Assembly (NCBI RefSeq): GCF_000685865.1
Contig: NZ_JMKS01000003.1
Coordinates: forward strand, 372,001-436,000
From: Exiguobacterium antarcticum DSM 14480
GTDB lineage: Bacteria; Bacillota; Bacilli; Exiguobacteriales; Exiguobacteriaceae
Direction of reading: 5' to 3'
Length of the DNA stretch: 64,000 nucleotides
A program made the position numbers and the translations under genes. This document shows, piece by piece, positions 1 to 9,863 of this stretch; the stretch's first letter is position 1, and each line of letters opens with the position of its first letter. The notes beneath the pieces were generated by a model, which was not told the origin of the DNA, ran no database searches, and saw only the letters and a program-made list of their open reading frames with translations.

Positions 1-710
1 GCCATCCGTTCGAGTCCCATCCCTGTATCGATGTTTTTCCGTGGTAATTCTGTATAGTTGCCATGTCCGTCATGGTTGTACTGACTGAAGACGATGTTCC
101 AAATTTCAAGGTACCGTTCGTTTTCGCCACCCGGATACAATTCGGAATCGTTTGGATCGTCGCCAAATGCCGGTCCACGGTCAAAGAAAATCTCCGTATT
201 CGGACCGGATGGACCTTCTCCGATTTCCCAGAAGTTATCTTCTAGCGGAATGATGCGTTCAGCTGGTACACCCAGTTCGAGCCAAATCTGACGAGCAGCA
301 TCGTCTTCCGGATGAATCGTCACGGAAAGACGTTCCGGATCGAGTCCGTACCAGTCGTCACTCGTCAACAGTTCCCAGCCCCATTTGATGGCATCTTCCC
401 GGAAATAATCGCCGACAGAAAAGTTTCCGAGCATCTCGAAAAACGTATGGTGACGGGCTGTTTTTCCGACGTTTTCGATATCATTCGTCCGAATCGATTT
501 TTGAGCATTGACGATTCGTGGATTCTCTGGAATGACACGTCCATCAAAATATTTTTTTAAGGTCGCGACACCTGAGTTGATCCAAAGTAATGTTGGATCT
601 TCAATCGGGACGAGCGACGCGCTTGGCTCGATTGCATGTCCTTTTGATTGGAAAAAATCGAGATACATCTGACGGATTTGTGCACCTGTCAATGGTTTTA
701 ATGGTTTCAT
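1..710 (-). CDS. alaS: Alanyl-tRNA synthetase, N-terminal part (partial at window edge)
   Basis: Charges tRNA-Ala with alanine in the cytoplasm. The 236 codons present read from an ATG at 710 into the window edge and cover the class II catalytic core: the N-terminus [13 protein letters not shown], a motif with [18 protein letters not shown] around residues 75-95, and [12 protein letters not shown] in the ATP-binding region. The tRNA-recognition, editing and C-Ala domains lie outside the window. Upstream is a T-box leader with a GCT specifier, which independently supports alanine. The start is fixed by the conserved N-terminus; spacing to the leader terminator is about 40 bases. The gene is transcribed away from recD2 in the same direction. 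Confidence 0.97.
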   Translation of the reverse strand, partial: MKPLKPLTGAQIRQMYLDFFQSKGHAIEPSASLVPIEDPTLLWINSGVATLKKYFDGRVIPENPRIVNAQKSIRTNDIENVGKTARHHTFFEMLGNFSVGDYFREDAIKWGWELLTSDDWYGLDPERLSVTIHPEDDAARQIWLELGVPAERIIPLEDNFWEIGEGPSGPNTEIFFDRGPAFGDDPNDSELYPGGENERYLEIWNIVFSQYNHDGHGNYTELPRKNIDTGMGLERM

Positions 711-744
711 CGAAAATACCCCCGAATTGATTAGTTTGTCCTGA

Positions 745-1004
745 ACGCAAAAAAACGATACATTCATCCCTGAAAAGGGACGAAAGCATCGCTCTCGTGG
801 TACCACCCTCGTTCGTAAAGACAGTTCCTCTCTTCACCTCGAAAAATCCAATAACGGAGATTACCCGCAAGTGTTTGCACTCGACTCCGGAAGGAGCTTC
901 GGACGAATCGTCATGGAGATGGTTGCAGCAATCCCATCTCTCTCTGGTACATGAACAATTCGTCTTACTTAACTTCCATCAACGTTTTGCGTCCATTCAT
1001 CTAC
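745..1004 (-). promoter_or_regulatory. T-box riboswitch leader of alaS (Ala)
   Basis: On the minus strand the T-box core AGGGTGGTACCACG is at 796-809. It is followed by an imperfect hairpin (756-791) and a T-run at 749-755 that form the terminator. Stem I can be drawn: GGAAG pairs with CTTCC at the base, an AGTA motif marks the S-turn, GACGAAT pairs with ATTCGTC above, and the specifier loop contains GCT (895-897), an alanine codon. Uncharged tRNA-Ala would stabilise the antiterminator and switch alaS on. Pairing was worked out by eye. Confidence 0.93.
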
Positions 1005-1009
1005 CGTGA

Positions 1010-1037
1010 TTATTACCTATCTGACGCATCCAGTCAA
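1010..1037 (-). promoter_or_regulatory. Promoter of alaS
   Basis: Minus-strand TTGACT (1032-1037) is followed after 16 bases by TAATAA (1010-1015), just before the T-box leader. The -35 box contains the recD2 stop codon TGA (1034-1036), so the two transcription units are packed without a spacer. Confidence 0.7.
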
Positions 1038-3259
1038 GTCTTTGTCATCCCGCCCAGCCGTTCAATCAGCCGGGTCCGTCGACGTGGTTCTTCCTCCTGC
1101 GACGCTTTGTAAAAGGCGCGTGGATCACCAAACAACAATAAACTCGCTTTCGCACGGGTCACAGCCGTATAAATCAGATTCCGAGAATGTTTGAAGGCAC
1201 CTGTGAAGAAAACAGGCATCAAGACGATTGGAAATTCCGACCCTTGCGCTTTATGGATCGTAATCGCATAGGCATGTGTGAACTGATCCCAGTCACTCCG
1301 GTTGTATTCGACTTCCGTCTGATCAAAACGAGCGATGATCTTATCGACCTTATCGACGTTTTCTTTCGCAAAAAAGATATTGACGATTTCGCCGATATCT
1401 CCGTTATAGACGTTTTCTTCCGCATTATTGACGAGCTGGAGAATCTTATCACCGCTCCGGTAAATCCGTGTCCCCTGTTTGACTTCCCGTTTCTTTGGCG
1501 CTTCCGGATTATAGACTTGTTGGAGGACGATGTTCAGTTCGTCAATCCCGACTTGTCCCCGGTAGGTCGGCGCTAAAATTTGGACATCGAACTTCGAGTA
1601 GCCTTTCGCAAGCGCTTTTTCTGCGAATGCCGCGATGCCGCGTAACGACTCTTGTGGCGCCAGCGAATAAAAACGACGATCCGATAAGGGGGCAAGCAGG
1701 TCGGCTGACGTCACCCGATTTTTTAAATCATGGGCCAGACGAAGGATCGACGAATCCTCGGCTTGCCGATGGACGACATTTAACCGGACGACCGGAATCC
1801 CGTCCGTATCCATCAAATCCGCCAAGACTTGTCCAGGTCCGACCGATGGTAACTGATCGCGGTCCCCGACAAATAGAATCTTCATCCCGTTTGGCACAGC
1901 CCGTAATAAACTTGATAACAGATAAATATCGATCATCGATGATTCATCGATGATCAACACCTTTCCTGTGATCGGTTGATCTTCGTTTAATTGAAAGTTC
2001 GTTCCATCATATTTCAAGAGACGGTGGATCGTCATCGCCGGAACGTCCGTCGCCTCGGACAGACGTTTCGCCGCTCGTCCGGTCGGCGCGACGAGGACAT
2101 ACGGATAGACCTCACCTGATTTGACCTGGCTTTTTTCAAGTGGCCAGTCATGAATCTCCTGTAACGCGTGCAGGATTCCTTTGATGACTGTCGTCTTTCC
2201 GGTACCCGGACCACCTGTCAACACCATCAACGGGGCTTTAACCGCGAGTTCGATCGCCTCGCGCTGTTGGACGGCATATTCCATTCCGAAACGTTCCTCC
2301 AGTTGACCAATCGCCGACAAGATTGTTGCGACATCGACTTCTTGTTCCGAGCCATTCGCCATGACGCGGGCCAACTCCTTTGCGGCCCGGACTTCGGCGT
2401 AAAAAATCGTCGGTAAGTACAAACAACCCTCTTCGAGTTTGACCTTATCTTCCGTCAATAATAATTCGATGGCTTGTTCGAGCCGTTCGCCCGGGTCTTC
2501 CCCTAGTAGACGGGGTGCCCGCTGCAACAAGGATTCGACCGTCGCGAAGGCATGACCTTCCGCTGCCTCTTGCTCTAGAATATGCATGATGGAAGCTGCG
2601 ACCCGTTCCGGATGTAAACCGACGAGACCAAGATGCGAGGCAATCTGATCCGCTGTCTTAAACCCGATTCCACTGACTTCATACATCAAGGAATACGGAT
2701 TTTCACGAATTCGTGCCATCGCGTCTCCTTCGTAAGCGGCATAAATCTTCGCCGCTAGTTTTGGGGTGACGTCAAACGGGGCTAAAAAGAGCATCAATTG
2801 ATCGACCCCATACAACGTGGCCAGTCGGCTAAAAATCACATCGGCCTGTTTTTGTTTGAGACCCGGCACCCGGTCCAGTGCCTTGCCGTCTTTTAGGATG
2901 ACATCAATCGCGTCCTCACCTAAGGCGTCGACGATATTTTTCGCTGTTTTCGGACCAATGCCGGTAAACGAACCATTTGTCAAAAAACGGACTGCCGCGT
3001 GTTTCGTCATCGGGACCGACCGGCGAATCAGCTCTGCTTTTAATTGTTTGCCGAATCGGGGATGGTCGATCAACCGTCCAAACGCTTGATACGTTCCACC
3101 CAGTTCAATCCCGACGCCTGTTCCCGTGACGACCAGTTCTGTTTCTTTTAATTCAAAGTTTTTTTCTTTGATTGTGATCAAAACGATCGAATGGGCCTCT
3201 TCTTCGGAGGAAAACAGCACACGTTTGACTCGACCTACTACATGATGGGGGTGCTCCAT
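1034..3259 (-). CDS. recD2: RecD2-type ATP-dependent DNA helicase
   Basis: Superfamily 1B 5'-to-3' DNA helicase of the RecBC-independent RecD2 (YrrC) family, linked to replication fork progression and recombination. The protein has an N-terminal OB-like and helix-hairpin-helix region (residues about 1-300, with GIGPKTAKNIVDALG) and then the motor: Walker A GGPGTGKTT at about residue 350, Walker B/DE motif IDESSMID, VGDRDQLPSVGPGQ, and the motif VI segment TIHKAQGSEF. Length of 741 residues is normal for the family. The ATG at 3259 was chosen because AGGTGGAG precedes it at good spacing; an in-frame GTG at 3280 lies upstream with poorer spacing. A -10-like TATGAT lies at 3298-3303. The order recD2-alaS matches B. 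subtilis. Confidence 0.93.
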   Translation of the reverse strand: MEHPHHVVGRVKRVLFSSEEEAHSIVLITIKEKNFELKETELVVTGTGVGIELGGTYQAFGRLIDHPRFGKQLKAELIRRSVPMTKHAAVRFLTNGSFTGIGPKTAKNIVDALGEDAIDVILKDGKALDRVPGLKQKQADVIFSRLATLYGVDQLMLFLAPFDVTPKLAAKIYAAYEGDAMARIRENPYSLMYEVSGIGFKTADQIASHLGLVGLHPERVAASIMHILEQEAAEGHAFATVESLLQRAPRLLGEDPGERLEQAIELLLTEDKVKLEEGCLYLPTIFYAEVRAAKELARVMANGSEQEVDVATILSAIGQLEERFGMEYAVQQREAIELAVKAPLMVLTGGPGTGKTTVIKGILHALQEIHDWPLEKSQVKSGEVYPYVLVAPTGRAAKRLSEATDVPAMTIHRLLKYDGTNFQLNEDQPITGKVLIIDESSMIDIYLLSSLLRAVPNGMKILFVGDRDQLPSVGPGQVLADLMDTDGIPVVRLNVVHRQAEDSSILRLAHDLKNRVTSADLLAPLSDRRFYSLAPQESLRGIAAFAEKALAKGYSKFDVQILAPTYRGQVGIDELNIVLQQVYNPEAPKKREVKQGTRIYRSGDKILQLVNNAEENVYNGDIGEIVNIFFAKENVDKVDKIIARFDQTEVEYNRSDWDQFTHAYAITIHKAQGSEFPIVLMPVFFTGAFKHSRNLIYTAVTRAKASLLLFGDPRAFYKASQEEEPRRRTRLIERLGGMTKT

Positions 3260-3372
3260 CGCTCCACCTACTTTCTTCACTCCAGTTCTCTGCCATTATC
3301 ATAGCATTCGTTTAGTCGATTTTAAATGAGGGAAACGTACCTTGAATTAATTTTTGATAGGAGGAACGGATA

Positions 3373-3921
3373 ATGGGACGTTTGCCGATTGCCGGATTAT
3401 GTGAATTAGTATTAGAAGTTGAGGATATGGAACGTGCTGTCGCCTTTTGGAATAAAACACTTGGGATTCCAATCGTCGAACAGTGGGCGCCAGAGGATGC
3501 TGAACCCAGTCAGGAGCAAGCCAAAACTGACGGTGTCTGGGCGACTTGGCTCTACATCGGTGGGAACACCCGCCTTGGTCTTTGGCTCAAACGTGACTTC
3601 ACGATGGAAGAGCGGACAGTCAAACGACTTCCCGTCACGGAATGGGACAGTCTATATGATGAAGGGGGCATGCATGTCCACTGCGCCTTTTATGTCGAAA
3701 AAGACAAATTTGACGAGGCACTCGAATTTTTACGTACAGCTTCGATTGCCGTCAAGATTCGCGAGTGGGACGAACAAGAAACCTCAAACGACAAAGAGTA
3801 TTCTGCTTATTTCAAAGATACCGAACAGAACGTCATCGAATTGTACACCAAAAACATGGACGAAGCGTACGAAAATTTTTCTGGCCCTTCGTTACGTGTC
3901 ATCCGAGAAGTCGGGCACTAA
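3373..3921 (+). CDS. VOC-superfamily (glyoxalase/bleomycin-resistance fold) protein
   Basis: Small cytoplasmic protein of 182 residues with the vicinal-oxygen-chelate fold. The N-terminus, with LCELVLEVEDMERAVAFW, is the classic first beta-alpha-beta unit; a second half begins around residue 95 (GGMHVHCAFYVEK) and ends in a VIELYTK-type strand typical of glyoxalase-like proteins. The strong ribosome-binding site AGGAGG sits 8 bases before the ATG. It is a single gene on the plus strand flanked by minus-strand operons, with its own terminator. Metal ligands (a His in the second module and acidic residues) are plausible but the substrate cannot be told; members include lyases, dioxygenases and resistance proteins. 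Confidence 0.82.
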   Translation: MGRLPIAGLCELVLEVEDMERAVAFWNKTLGIPIVEQWAPEDAEPSQEQAKTDGVWATWLYIGGNTRLGLWLKRDFTMEERTVKRLPVTEWDSLYDEGGMHVHCAFYVEKDKFDEALEFLRTASIAVKIREWDEQETSNDKEYSAYFKDTEQNVIELYTKNMDEAYENFSGPSLRVIREVGH

Positions 3922-3968
3922 AAAAACTCGCCGTTTTTCCGATTATCATCGGGAACGGCGAGTTTTCT
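3922..3968. terminator. Bidirectional terminator between the VOC gene and the TPR gene
   Basis: A long perfect-arm hairpin (AACTCGCCGT paired with ACGGCGAGTT) has an A-run on one side and a T-run on the other, so it can stop transcription from both convergent genes. Confidence 0.88.
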
Positions 3969-4624
3969 TATTTTAATAACGCATCCATCTTCGTTTTCGC
4001 ATCTTGTGCCAACGTATGATTCGGTTGATACGCAAGGACGGTTTCAAGTTCGGTATAACACGCTTCTTGCTCTCCTAAGAAGGCGAGTGCAATCGCATAA
4101 TTGTAACGTGCATCCGTATGCGTCTCTTCCAGCAATAGCACCTGCTCGAAGATTTCTGCTGCTTCTTCGATCTGTTCGTTTTGGGCGAGCGCCAATCCGT
4201 ACTGGAAGGCGATTTCGACATCAACGCCGTTCAATTCCGTTGCCTGTTTCAGACGGGGAATTCCTCGAATCGGATCACCTAACTTTTGGTACGTCAGTCC
4301 GAGCATGAAGTGTAAATCGGCATCGTCTAGTCCATGCAATAACGCAAGTCGTAACGATTCTTCCGCTTCGACGAGTTGATCTGCCGCGAAAAACAAGGCC
4401 CCTTTTGCATAATGGGCACTGGCAAACGTCGAATCGATCGTCAATGCCTTTTCATAAAACCGAAGAGCGCGGTCTGCATCATCCATCGATTGGAGTAATG
4501 TGCCCAGATTGACATAGGCCGTCGGATCGTTTGGTTGTGCTTCGATTGCATCGTTAAAGGCCTGGGCAGCCAATTCATAGTTACCGGACTCCAGATGTCT
4601 AAAACCTACTTCATTATAGTTCAT
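3968..4624 (-). CDS. Tetratricopeptide-repeat protein (YrrB-like)
   Basis: Soluble protein of 218 residues made of about six TPR units; clear examples are YNEVGFRHLESGNYELAAQAF, PTAYVNLGTLLQSMDDADRA and FASAHYAKGALFFAADQLVE. TPR arrays bind partner proteins; no catalytic domain is present. The ATG at 4624 was chosen because AAAGGAGAG lies 6 bases upstream; a TTG further upstream would put the ribosome-binding site inside the gene. It starts 13 bases after mnmA, matching yrrB next to trmU in B. subtilis, so co-expression with the tRNA thiolation genes is likely. Its molecular partner is not evident from sequence. Confidence 0.9.
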   Translation of the reverse strand: MNYNEVGFRHLESGNYELAAQAFNDAIEAQPNDPTAYVNLGTLLQSMDDADRALRFYEKALTIDSTFASAHYAKGALFFAADQLVEAEESLRLALLHGLDDADLHFMLGLTYQKLGDPIRGIPRLKQATELNGVDVEIAFQYGLALAQNEQIEEAAEIFEQVLLLEETHTDARYNYAIALAFLGEQEACYTELETVLAYQPNHTLAQDAKTKMDALLK

Positions 4625-4637
4625 ATAGTTCTCTCCT

Positions 4638-5774
<1,137 letters not shown>

Positions 5775-6905
5775 TTAGTTGTTCTGAAACGATTTTACGA
5801 TATCTATCAGTCCTTGTGCGAGTAGTTCGACTTGTGCTAAATCATTCCCTAATCCGAAGCTGATCCGAACAGACTGTTTCGTCCGCGGATTTTCACCGTA
5901 CATCGCTGAAAGGACATGGGACGGTTCAATCGATCCTGCCGTACAGGCACTTCCGCTCGAGACGGCAATTCCCCGCATATCGAGCATGATCAAAAACGGT
6001 TCAATCTCGACATGGGGGAAATACAGGTTGATGACTTGCGCCAATCCTTCCGCTCCATTGATTTCAAAGTCGATCGTTGACGCTTCGAGCCGCGCGAGTA
6101 ACATCGTCCGTAGCTGACGATAATGGTTCGTTTGTTGCTCCCGTTCCTCGGCCGTCAACCGGACAGCTTCCGCAAAACCAACGATTCCGGCGACGTTTTC
6201 GGTCCCGGCACGGCGCTTGCGTTCCTGCTCGCCACCAAAAGACTGTGCTTCCAGCTTGAGACCAGAGCGGACATACAGTAAGCCGACACCTTTTGGTCCG
6301 TTGATTTTGTGACTCGAAGCCGATAACAGGTCAATCCCCATCGTTTCGACATCAATCTCCCGCTTCGCAAAAACCTGGACGGCGTCCGTATGAAACAAAA
6401 TCTGTTGTTCCTGTAAGAATCGACCACATGCCGCAATCGGCTGAATCGTTCCGACTTCGTTGTTGCCAAACATGATCGATACTAAAATCGTATCGGTCCG
6501 AACAGCAGCACGTAATGCGGATTCCGATACGACGCCGGACGCAGGTACATCGAGATAGGTCACTTCAAACCCACGTTTTTCGAGTTCTTCGAATGCGTGA
6601 AGGACCGCATGGTGCTCGAAACGTGTCGTAATGACATGACGCCCCTTGACCTGGTACTGCATCGCGGATCCGATGATGGCGTAGTTATCCGCTTCCGTTC
6701 CCCCGCTTGTAAAGATCACTTCCGTTGGGTTAGCGTTTAATTCTGTTGCGATCGTCCGTCGGGCAGCATCGATCGCAGCACGTCCTGATCTTCCGAACGC
6801 ATGGACGCTCGACGGATTGCCAAACTGCTCTAACATGTATGGCGTCATTTTTTCCAATACTTCCGGACGCATCGGCGTCGTCGCCGCATGATCAAAATAT
6901 ATCAT
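5775..6905 (-). CDS. yrvO: Cysteine desulfurase, YrvO type
   Basis: Pyridoxal-phosphate enzyme that removes sulfur from cysteine as a protein persulfide. The PLP lysine is K200 in ASSHKINGPKG and the active-site cysteine is C321 in SSGSACTAGS; the N-terminus MIYFDHAATTPMRPEV is typical. It lies between the Rrf2 regulator gene and mnmA, which argues for delivery of sulfur to MnmA rather than a general SUF role. The ATG at 6905 has GAGAGGTGA upstream, which overlaps the cymR stop; a GTG at 6914 is possible but sits inside the ribosome-binding site. A second, NAD-linked desulfurase occurs at 31175-32266. Confidence 0.95.
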   Translation of the reverse strand: MIYFDHAATTPMRPEVLEKMTPYMLEQFGNPSSVHAFGRSGRAAIDAARRTIATELNANPTEVIFTSGGTEADNYAIIGSAMQYQVKGRHVITTRFEHHAVLHAFEELEKRGFEVTYLDVPASGVVSESALRAAVRTDTILVSIMFGNNEVGTIQPIAACGRFLQEQQILFHTDAVQVFAKREIDVETMGIDLLSASSHKINGPKGVGLLYVRSGLKLEAQSFGGEQERKRRAGTENVAGIVGFAEAVRLTAEEREQQTNHYRQLRTMLLARLEASTIDFEINGAEGLAQVINLYFPHVEIEPFLIMLDMRGIAVSSGSACTAGSIEPSHVLSAMYGENPRTKQSVRISFGLGNDLAQVELLAQGLIDIVKSFQNN

Positions 6906-6917
6906 TGTTGTCACCTC

Positions 6918-7328
6918 TCATATATAAAACATGTATCCTGTATCGTCTTCTTCGGCTAAATCTTTTAACGTCGTCGTATCCAGTACTTGATCGACGGCAC
7001 GTTGGATTTTATCCCATAACTTCCGTTTCGTCACTTCGTCACAGTTGTCACCTTCGACGACGACGAGTGGTCCTTCGAGCAAACGAATGATGTCGCCTGC
7101 CGTAATCTCGTCTGCCGGACGCCCTAATTTGTATCCACCATATGCCCCACGAACGCTCTTGACGAGACCGCCGTTACGAAGCGGCGCAATCAACTGTTCT
7201 AAATAGTGTTCCGACAACTCATAACTTTGAGCAATTTTCTTTAAGGATAATGGCTTTAACTCGCCTCCTTTAGCGAGAGCAATCATGATTGTCAGACCGT
7301 ATCGGCCTTTTGTCGAGATTTTCATCAT
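6918..7328 (-). CDS. cymR: Rrf2-family transcriptional regulator CymR
   Basis: Dimeric winged-helix repressor, about 136 residues. In Bacillus, CymR represses cysteine and sulfur uptake genes in complex with O-acetylserine sulfhydrylase CysK. The sequence closely resembles B. subtilis CymR from MKISTKGRYGLTIMIALAK through LSEHYLEQLIAPLRN and RGAYGGYKL to the ending GYMFYI. The wing region carries only one cysteine, so the three-Cys Fe-S ligand set of IscR is absent. AAAGGATG lies 9-11 bases before the ATG at 7328; the next ATG (7325) gives the classic MKIS start. It heads the yrvO-mnmA-TPR operon. Confidence 0.93.
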   Translation of the reverse strand: MMKISTKGRYGLTIMIALAKGGELKPLSLKKIAQSYELSEHYLEQLIAPLRNGGLVKSVRGAYGGYKLGRPADEITAGDIIRLLEGPLVVVEGDNCDEVTKRKLWDKIQRAVDQVLDTTTLKDLAEEDDTGYMFYI

Positions 7329-7340
7329 GCGAAAAAACAT

Positions 7341-7388
7341 CCTTTCTAGTATAGTAGTAGCTAAAAGTCGAAAGAAGGAACGCTACCT
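7341..7388. promoter_or_regulatory. Divergent promoter region cymR / rarA
   Basis: Only 60 bases separate the two starts. TATACT on the minus strand and the nearly coincident TATAGT on the plus strand are plausible -10 boxes; neither has a strong -35. Assignment is tentative. Confidence 0.4.
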
Positions 7389-8702
7389 ATGGCTAATCTA
7401 TTTGAATCCCACTCTCCTGCTGGTCCGCTCGCCAATCGGATGCGTCCTCAATCCTTGGACGAAATCGTTGGACAACGTCACTTAATCGGAGAATCTACCT
7501 TGTTACGTCGGGCGATCCTTGCCGACCGGCTTGGGACCGTCATTTTCTACGGACCACCCGGGACCGGCAAAACGACGCTTGCCCGAGTCATCTCCAGTTA
7601 TACGAAGTCAGCGTTTGAACAATTAAATGCCGTCACGGCAAAACTGGATCAACTGCGCGAAGTCCTGAAGGCGGCCGAATCGCGACTCCAGTTTGACCAA
7701 CAAAAAACGATCCTATTTTTAGATGAAATTCATCGGTTTAATAAGATGCAACAAGATGCATTATTGCCAGCCCTTGAAGCCGGTACAATCACGCTGATTG
7801 GTGCAACGACGGAAAATCCAAGTTTTGAAGTCAATGCGGCTTTGTTGTCTCGAGCAACCGTTTTCCGGTTTGAAACACCGACGACCGACGATTTACGGAT
7901 CGTGTTACGACGTACATTACAAGATCAAGAACGCGGGCTCGGAAAATATCCGATCACGATCACCGATGACGCCGTCGACCATTACGTCAAATTATCGGAC
8001 GGGGATTACCGGGCTTTACTGAATGCACTAGAACTCGCCGTCTTGACGACACCGGAAATCGATGGGGAAATCACGATTGACCTCGCGGTTGCCGAAGAAT
8101 CGATCCAACAAAAAGCATTAAAATACGATAAGGATGGTGATCGTCATTACGATGTCATCTCTGCCTTCATCAAGTCGATTCGTGGCTCGGATCCAGACGC
8201 CGCCTTATACTGGCTCGCTGTCATGATCGAAGCTGGGGAAAGCCCTCGCTTCATCGTCCGGCGCCTGTATGTCCATGCTGCCGAAGATATCGGTTTATCA
8301 GACCCACAAGCCTTGTTGCTCGTCGATGCCTGTGCCCGGGCTTGTGAATACATCGGTTTTCCGGAAGCACGCATTCCACTTGCGGAAACGGTCCTCTATT
8401 TAGCGACTGCTCCGAAATCAAACGCCGTCATCACGGCAATCGACAAAGCACTCGAACTGGTCCGACGTTCCGATGGCGGTCCGGTCCCCCCACATTTACG
8501 CGATGCGCATCATGCTGGTGCTGCAGCGTTAGGTAACGGGGTCGAGTATCAATATCCACATCAGTTTCCACATGCTTATGTCAAACAAAACTACTGGCCC
8601 GAAAATCTGGCACGAACGAAACCTGTCTTCTATACCCCTAGTCCACGTGGTTTTGAAAAACAAGTGCAGGCCCGACTCGATTTTTGGAAAAAACAACCGT
8701 AA
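7389..8702 (+). CDS. rarA: Replication-associated recombination protein A (AAA+ ATPase)
   Basis: Clamp-loader-like AAA+ ATPase of the RarA/MgsA/WRNIP1 family that acts at stalled replication forks. The 437-residue protein has Walker A GPPGTGKT (55-62), Walker B FLDEIHRF (110-117), sensor GATTENPSF and a C-terminal helical domain with LRDAHHAGAAALGNGVEYQYPH, characteristic of the family. GAAGGA precedes the ATG at 7389. It is transcribed alone on the plus strand and ends in a terminator shared with tcdA. The B. subtilis orthologue is yrvN, next to cymR. Confidence 0.95.
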   Translation: MANLFESHSPAGPLANRMRPQSLDEIVGQRHLIGESTLLRRAILADRLGTVIFYGPPGTGKTTLARVISSYTKSAFEQLNAVTAKLDQLREVLKAAESRLQFDQQKTILFLDEIHRFNKMQQDALLPALEAGTITLIGATTENPSFEVNAALLSRATVFRFETPTTDDLRIVLRRTLQDQERGLGKYPITITDDAVDHYVKLSDGDYRALLNALELAVLTTPEIDGEITIDLAVAEESIQQKALKYDKDGDRHYDVISAFIKSIRGSDPDAALYWLAVMIEAGESPRFIVRRLYVHAAEDIGLSDPQALLLVDACARACEYIGFPEARIPLAETVLYLATAPKSNAVITAIDKALELVRRSDGGPVPPHLRDAHHAGAAALGNGVEYQYPHQFPHAYVKQNYWPENLARTKPVFYTPSPRGFEKQVQARLDFWKKQP

Positions 8703-8715
8703 ACGTACGTATCAG

Positions 8716-8744
8716 AAAAAGCGACCTCCTCAGGTCGCTTTTTT
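8716..8744. terminator. Bidirectional terminator between rarA and tcdA
   Basis: GCGACCT and AGGTCGC form a 7-bp stem with a 4-base loop, flanked by A5 and T6 runs; it overlaps the tcdA stop codon. Confidence 0.88.
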
Positions 8745-9507
8745 AACGGACACGTTCGATGATGACGCCTGCTTCCCGAACGATTTCATTGATGACATAA
8801 CTCGCCGCAATCAATCCCCCTACGGATGGGACAAAGGCATTCGAGCTTGGTGGCATCTTCGCTTTCCGGATGACAGCTTCGTCATTTCCAACGACTTGCC
8901 GCACTTCTTCGATGATTTTGACAGGTGGTTCGTCAGAGAACACGACAGGTACACCTTTATGGATTCCCTCTTTACGTAATCGTGTCCGGATGACTTTCGC
9001 GAGCGGGTCATAACTCGTATCCTTGATGTCAACGATCTTGATTCGAGTCGGATCCATCTTATTCGCCATCCCCATACTCGAGATGATCGGAATCTGACGT
9101 CGCTTACACTCTTTGATCAAATGAATCTTAAAGGAAACCGTATCCGACGCATCGATGACAAAATCCGGATTTTCAGCGAAAAAAGCTTCATATGTTTCTT
9201 CATTGTAAAACATCTTTAAACGAACGATCTCGAGGTCGGGATTGATTTGCATCAACCGATCGGCCATCGCATCGACCTTCGGCTGTCCGACCGTCGGGAG
9301 TAGAGCATGAATCTGGCGGTTGACGTTCGTGATGTCGATGTCATCTTTATCGACGAGGATCAAACGTCCAACACCACTACGGGCAAGGGCTTCCGCCGAA
9401 AACGAACCGACGCCGCCAATCCCTAAAATTGCGACAGACTTGGATGCCAATGCGTCAAGTCCAGTCTTACCGATTGCTAATTCATTACGCGAAAATTGAT
9501 GTAACAT
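8743..9507 (-). CDS. tcdA: tRNA threonylcarbamoyladenosine dehydratase (TcdA/CsdL)
   Basis: E1-like enzyme that cyclises t6A37 of tRNAs to ct6A with ATP. The 254-residue protein shows the Rossmann ATP-binding motif GIGGVGSFSAEALARSG (about residues 31-47), the acidic segment LVDKDDIDITNVNRQ and the DASD motif in VIDASDTVSFK. The Cys-rich zinc site of ThiF/MoeB is missing, as in other YgdL/CsdL proteins. GAGGTTATGAG precedes the ATG. It follows a 6S RNA gene and is convergent with rarA; the B. subtilis counterpart yrvM has the same neighbours. Confidence 0.92.
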   Translation of the reverse strand: MLHQFSRNELAIGKTGLDALASKSVAILGIGGVGSFSAEALARSGVGRLILVDKDDIDITNVNRQIHALLPTVGQPKVDAMADRLMQINPDLEIVRLKMFYNEETYEAFFAENPDFVIDASDTVSFKIHLIKECKRRQIPIISSMGMANKMDPTRIKIVDIKDTSYDPLAKVIRTRLRKEGIHKGVPVVFSDEPPVKIIEEVRQVVGNDEAVIRKAKMPPSSNAFVPSVGGLIAASYVINEIVREAGVIIERVR

Positions 9508-9597
9508 CTCATAACCTCACAATACTCATACTGTTTTACTCGGAATTATATCATAAAAAAAAACGTCATGCGACGTATAGATGAATCACTTTTTAAA

Positions 9598-9804
9598 AAA
9601 TAAACGATGGGACCCGAAGTGCCGTGTCGATACCTTATTTTTGAACCTGCTGTGCAGGTGGGTGTCTTATCCGACTCCTATTCGTACGTCCTCCTGCTGT
9701 GTTACGAGGCATGTACTACTAGTTGGAACGTCAGACTCCCTATCAAAAAAGAGTGGCTCAAAGATAAAAGGCGGCTCTCGTACATCTCAGGAACCCCATC
9801 TGTT
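9598..9804 (-). ncRNA. ssrS: 6S RNA (SsrS-like)
   Basis: A gene-free stretch between tcdA and phr holds a long self-complementary transcript of about 205 bases on the minus strand. The ends pair (GATGGG at 9795-9800 with CCCATC at 9606-9611, extended by G-T pairs). Further pairs (GCCG/CGGC, CCTT/AAGG) continue inward to an apical hairpin closed by GTAC/GTAC and CCTC/GAGG, and a short T-rich tail follows. It has its own strong promoter. Size, rod-like fold and location match the 6S RNA gene that B. subtilis carries in the aspS-yrvM interval. The family call is by fold and synteny, not by a covariance search. Confidence 0.75.
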
Positions 9805-9810
9805 GCATTT

Positions 9811-9839
9811 AATATAGCATTCCCATTATCGAAATGCAA
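9811..9839 (-). promoter_or_regulatory. Promoter of the 6S-like RNA
   Basis: TTGCAT (9834-9839) and TATATT (9811-9816) on the minus strand are separated by exactly 17 bases, placing the start of transcription near 9804, at the foot of the terminal stem. Confidence 0.82.
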
Positions 9840-9863
9840 CTGGTTCCGGCTCTTAAAATTTGA

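Noticed and set aside
601-870. 89-codon minus-strand frame through the alaS leader
   Set aside because: It runs across the T-box core and terminator; the conserved RNA signals explain the sequence.
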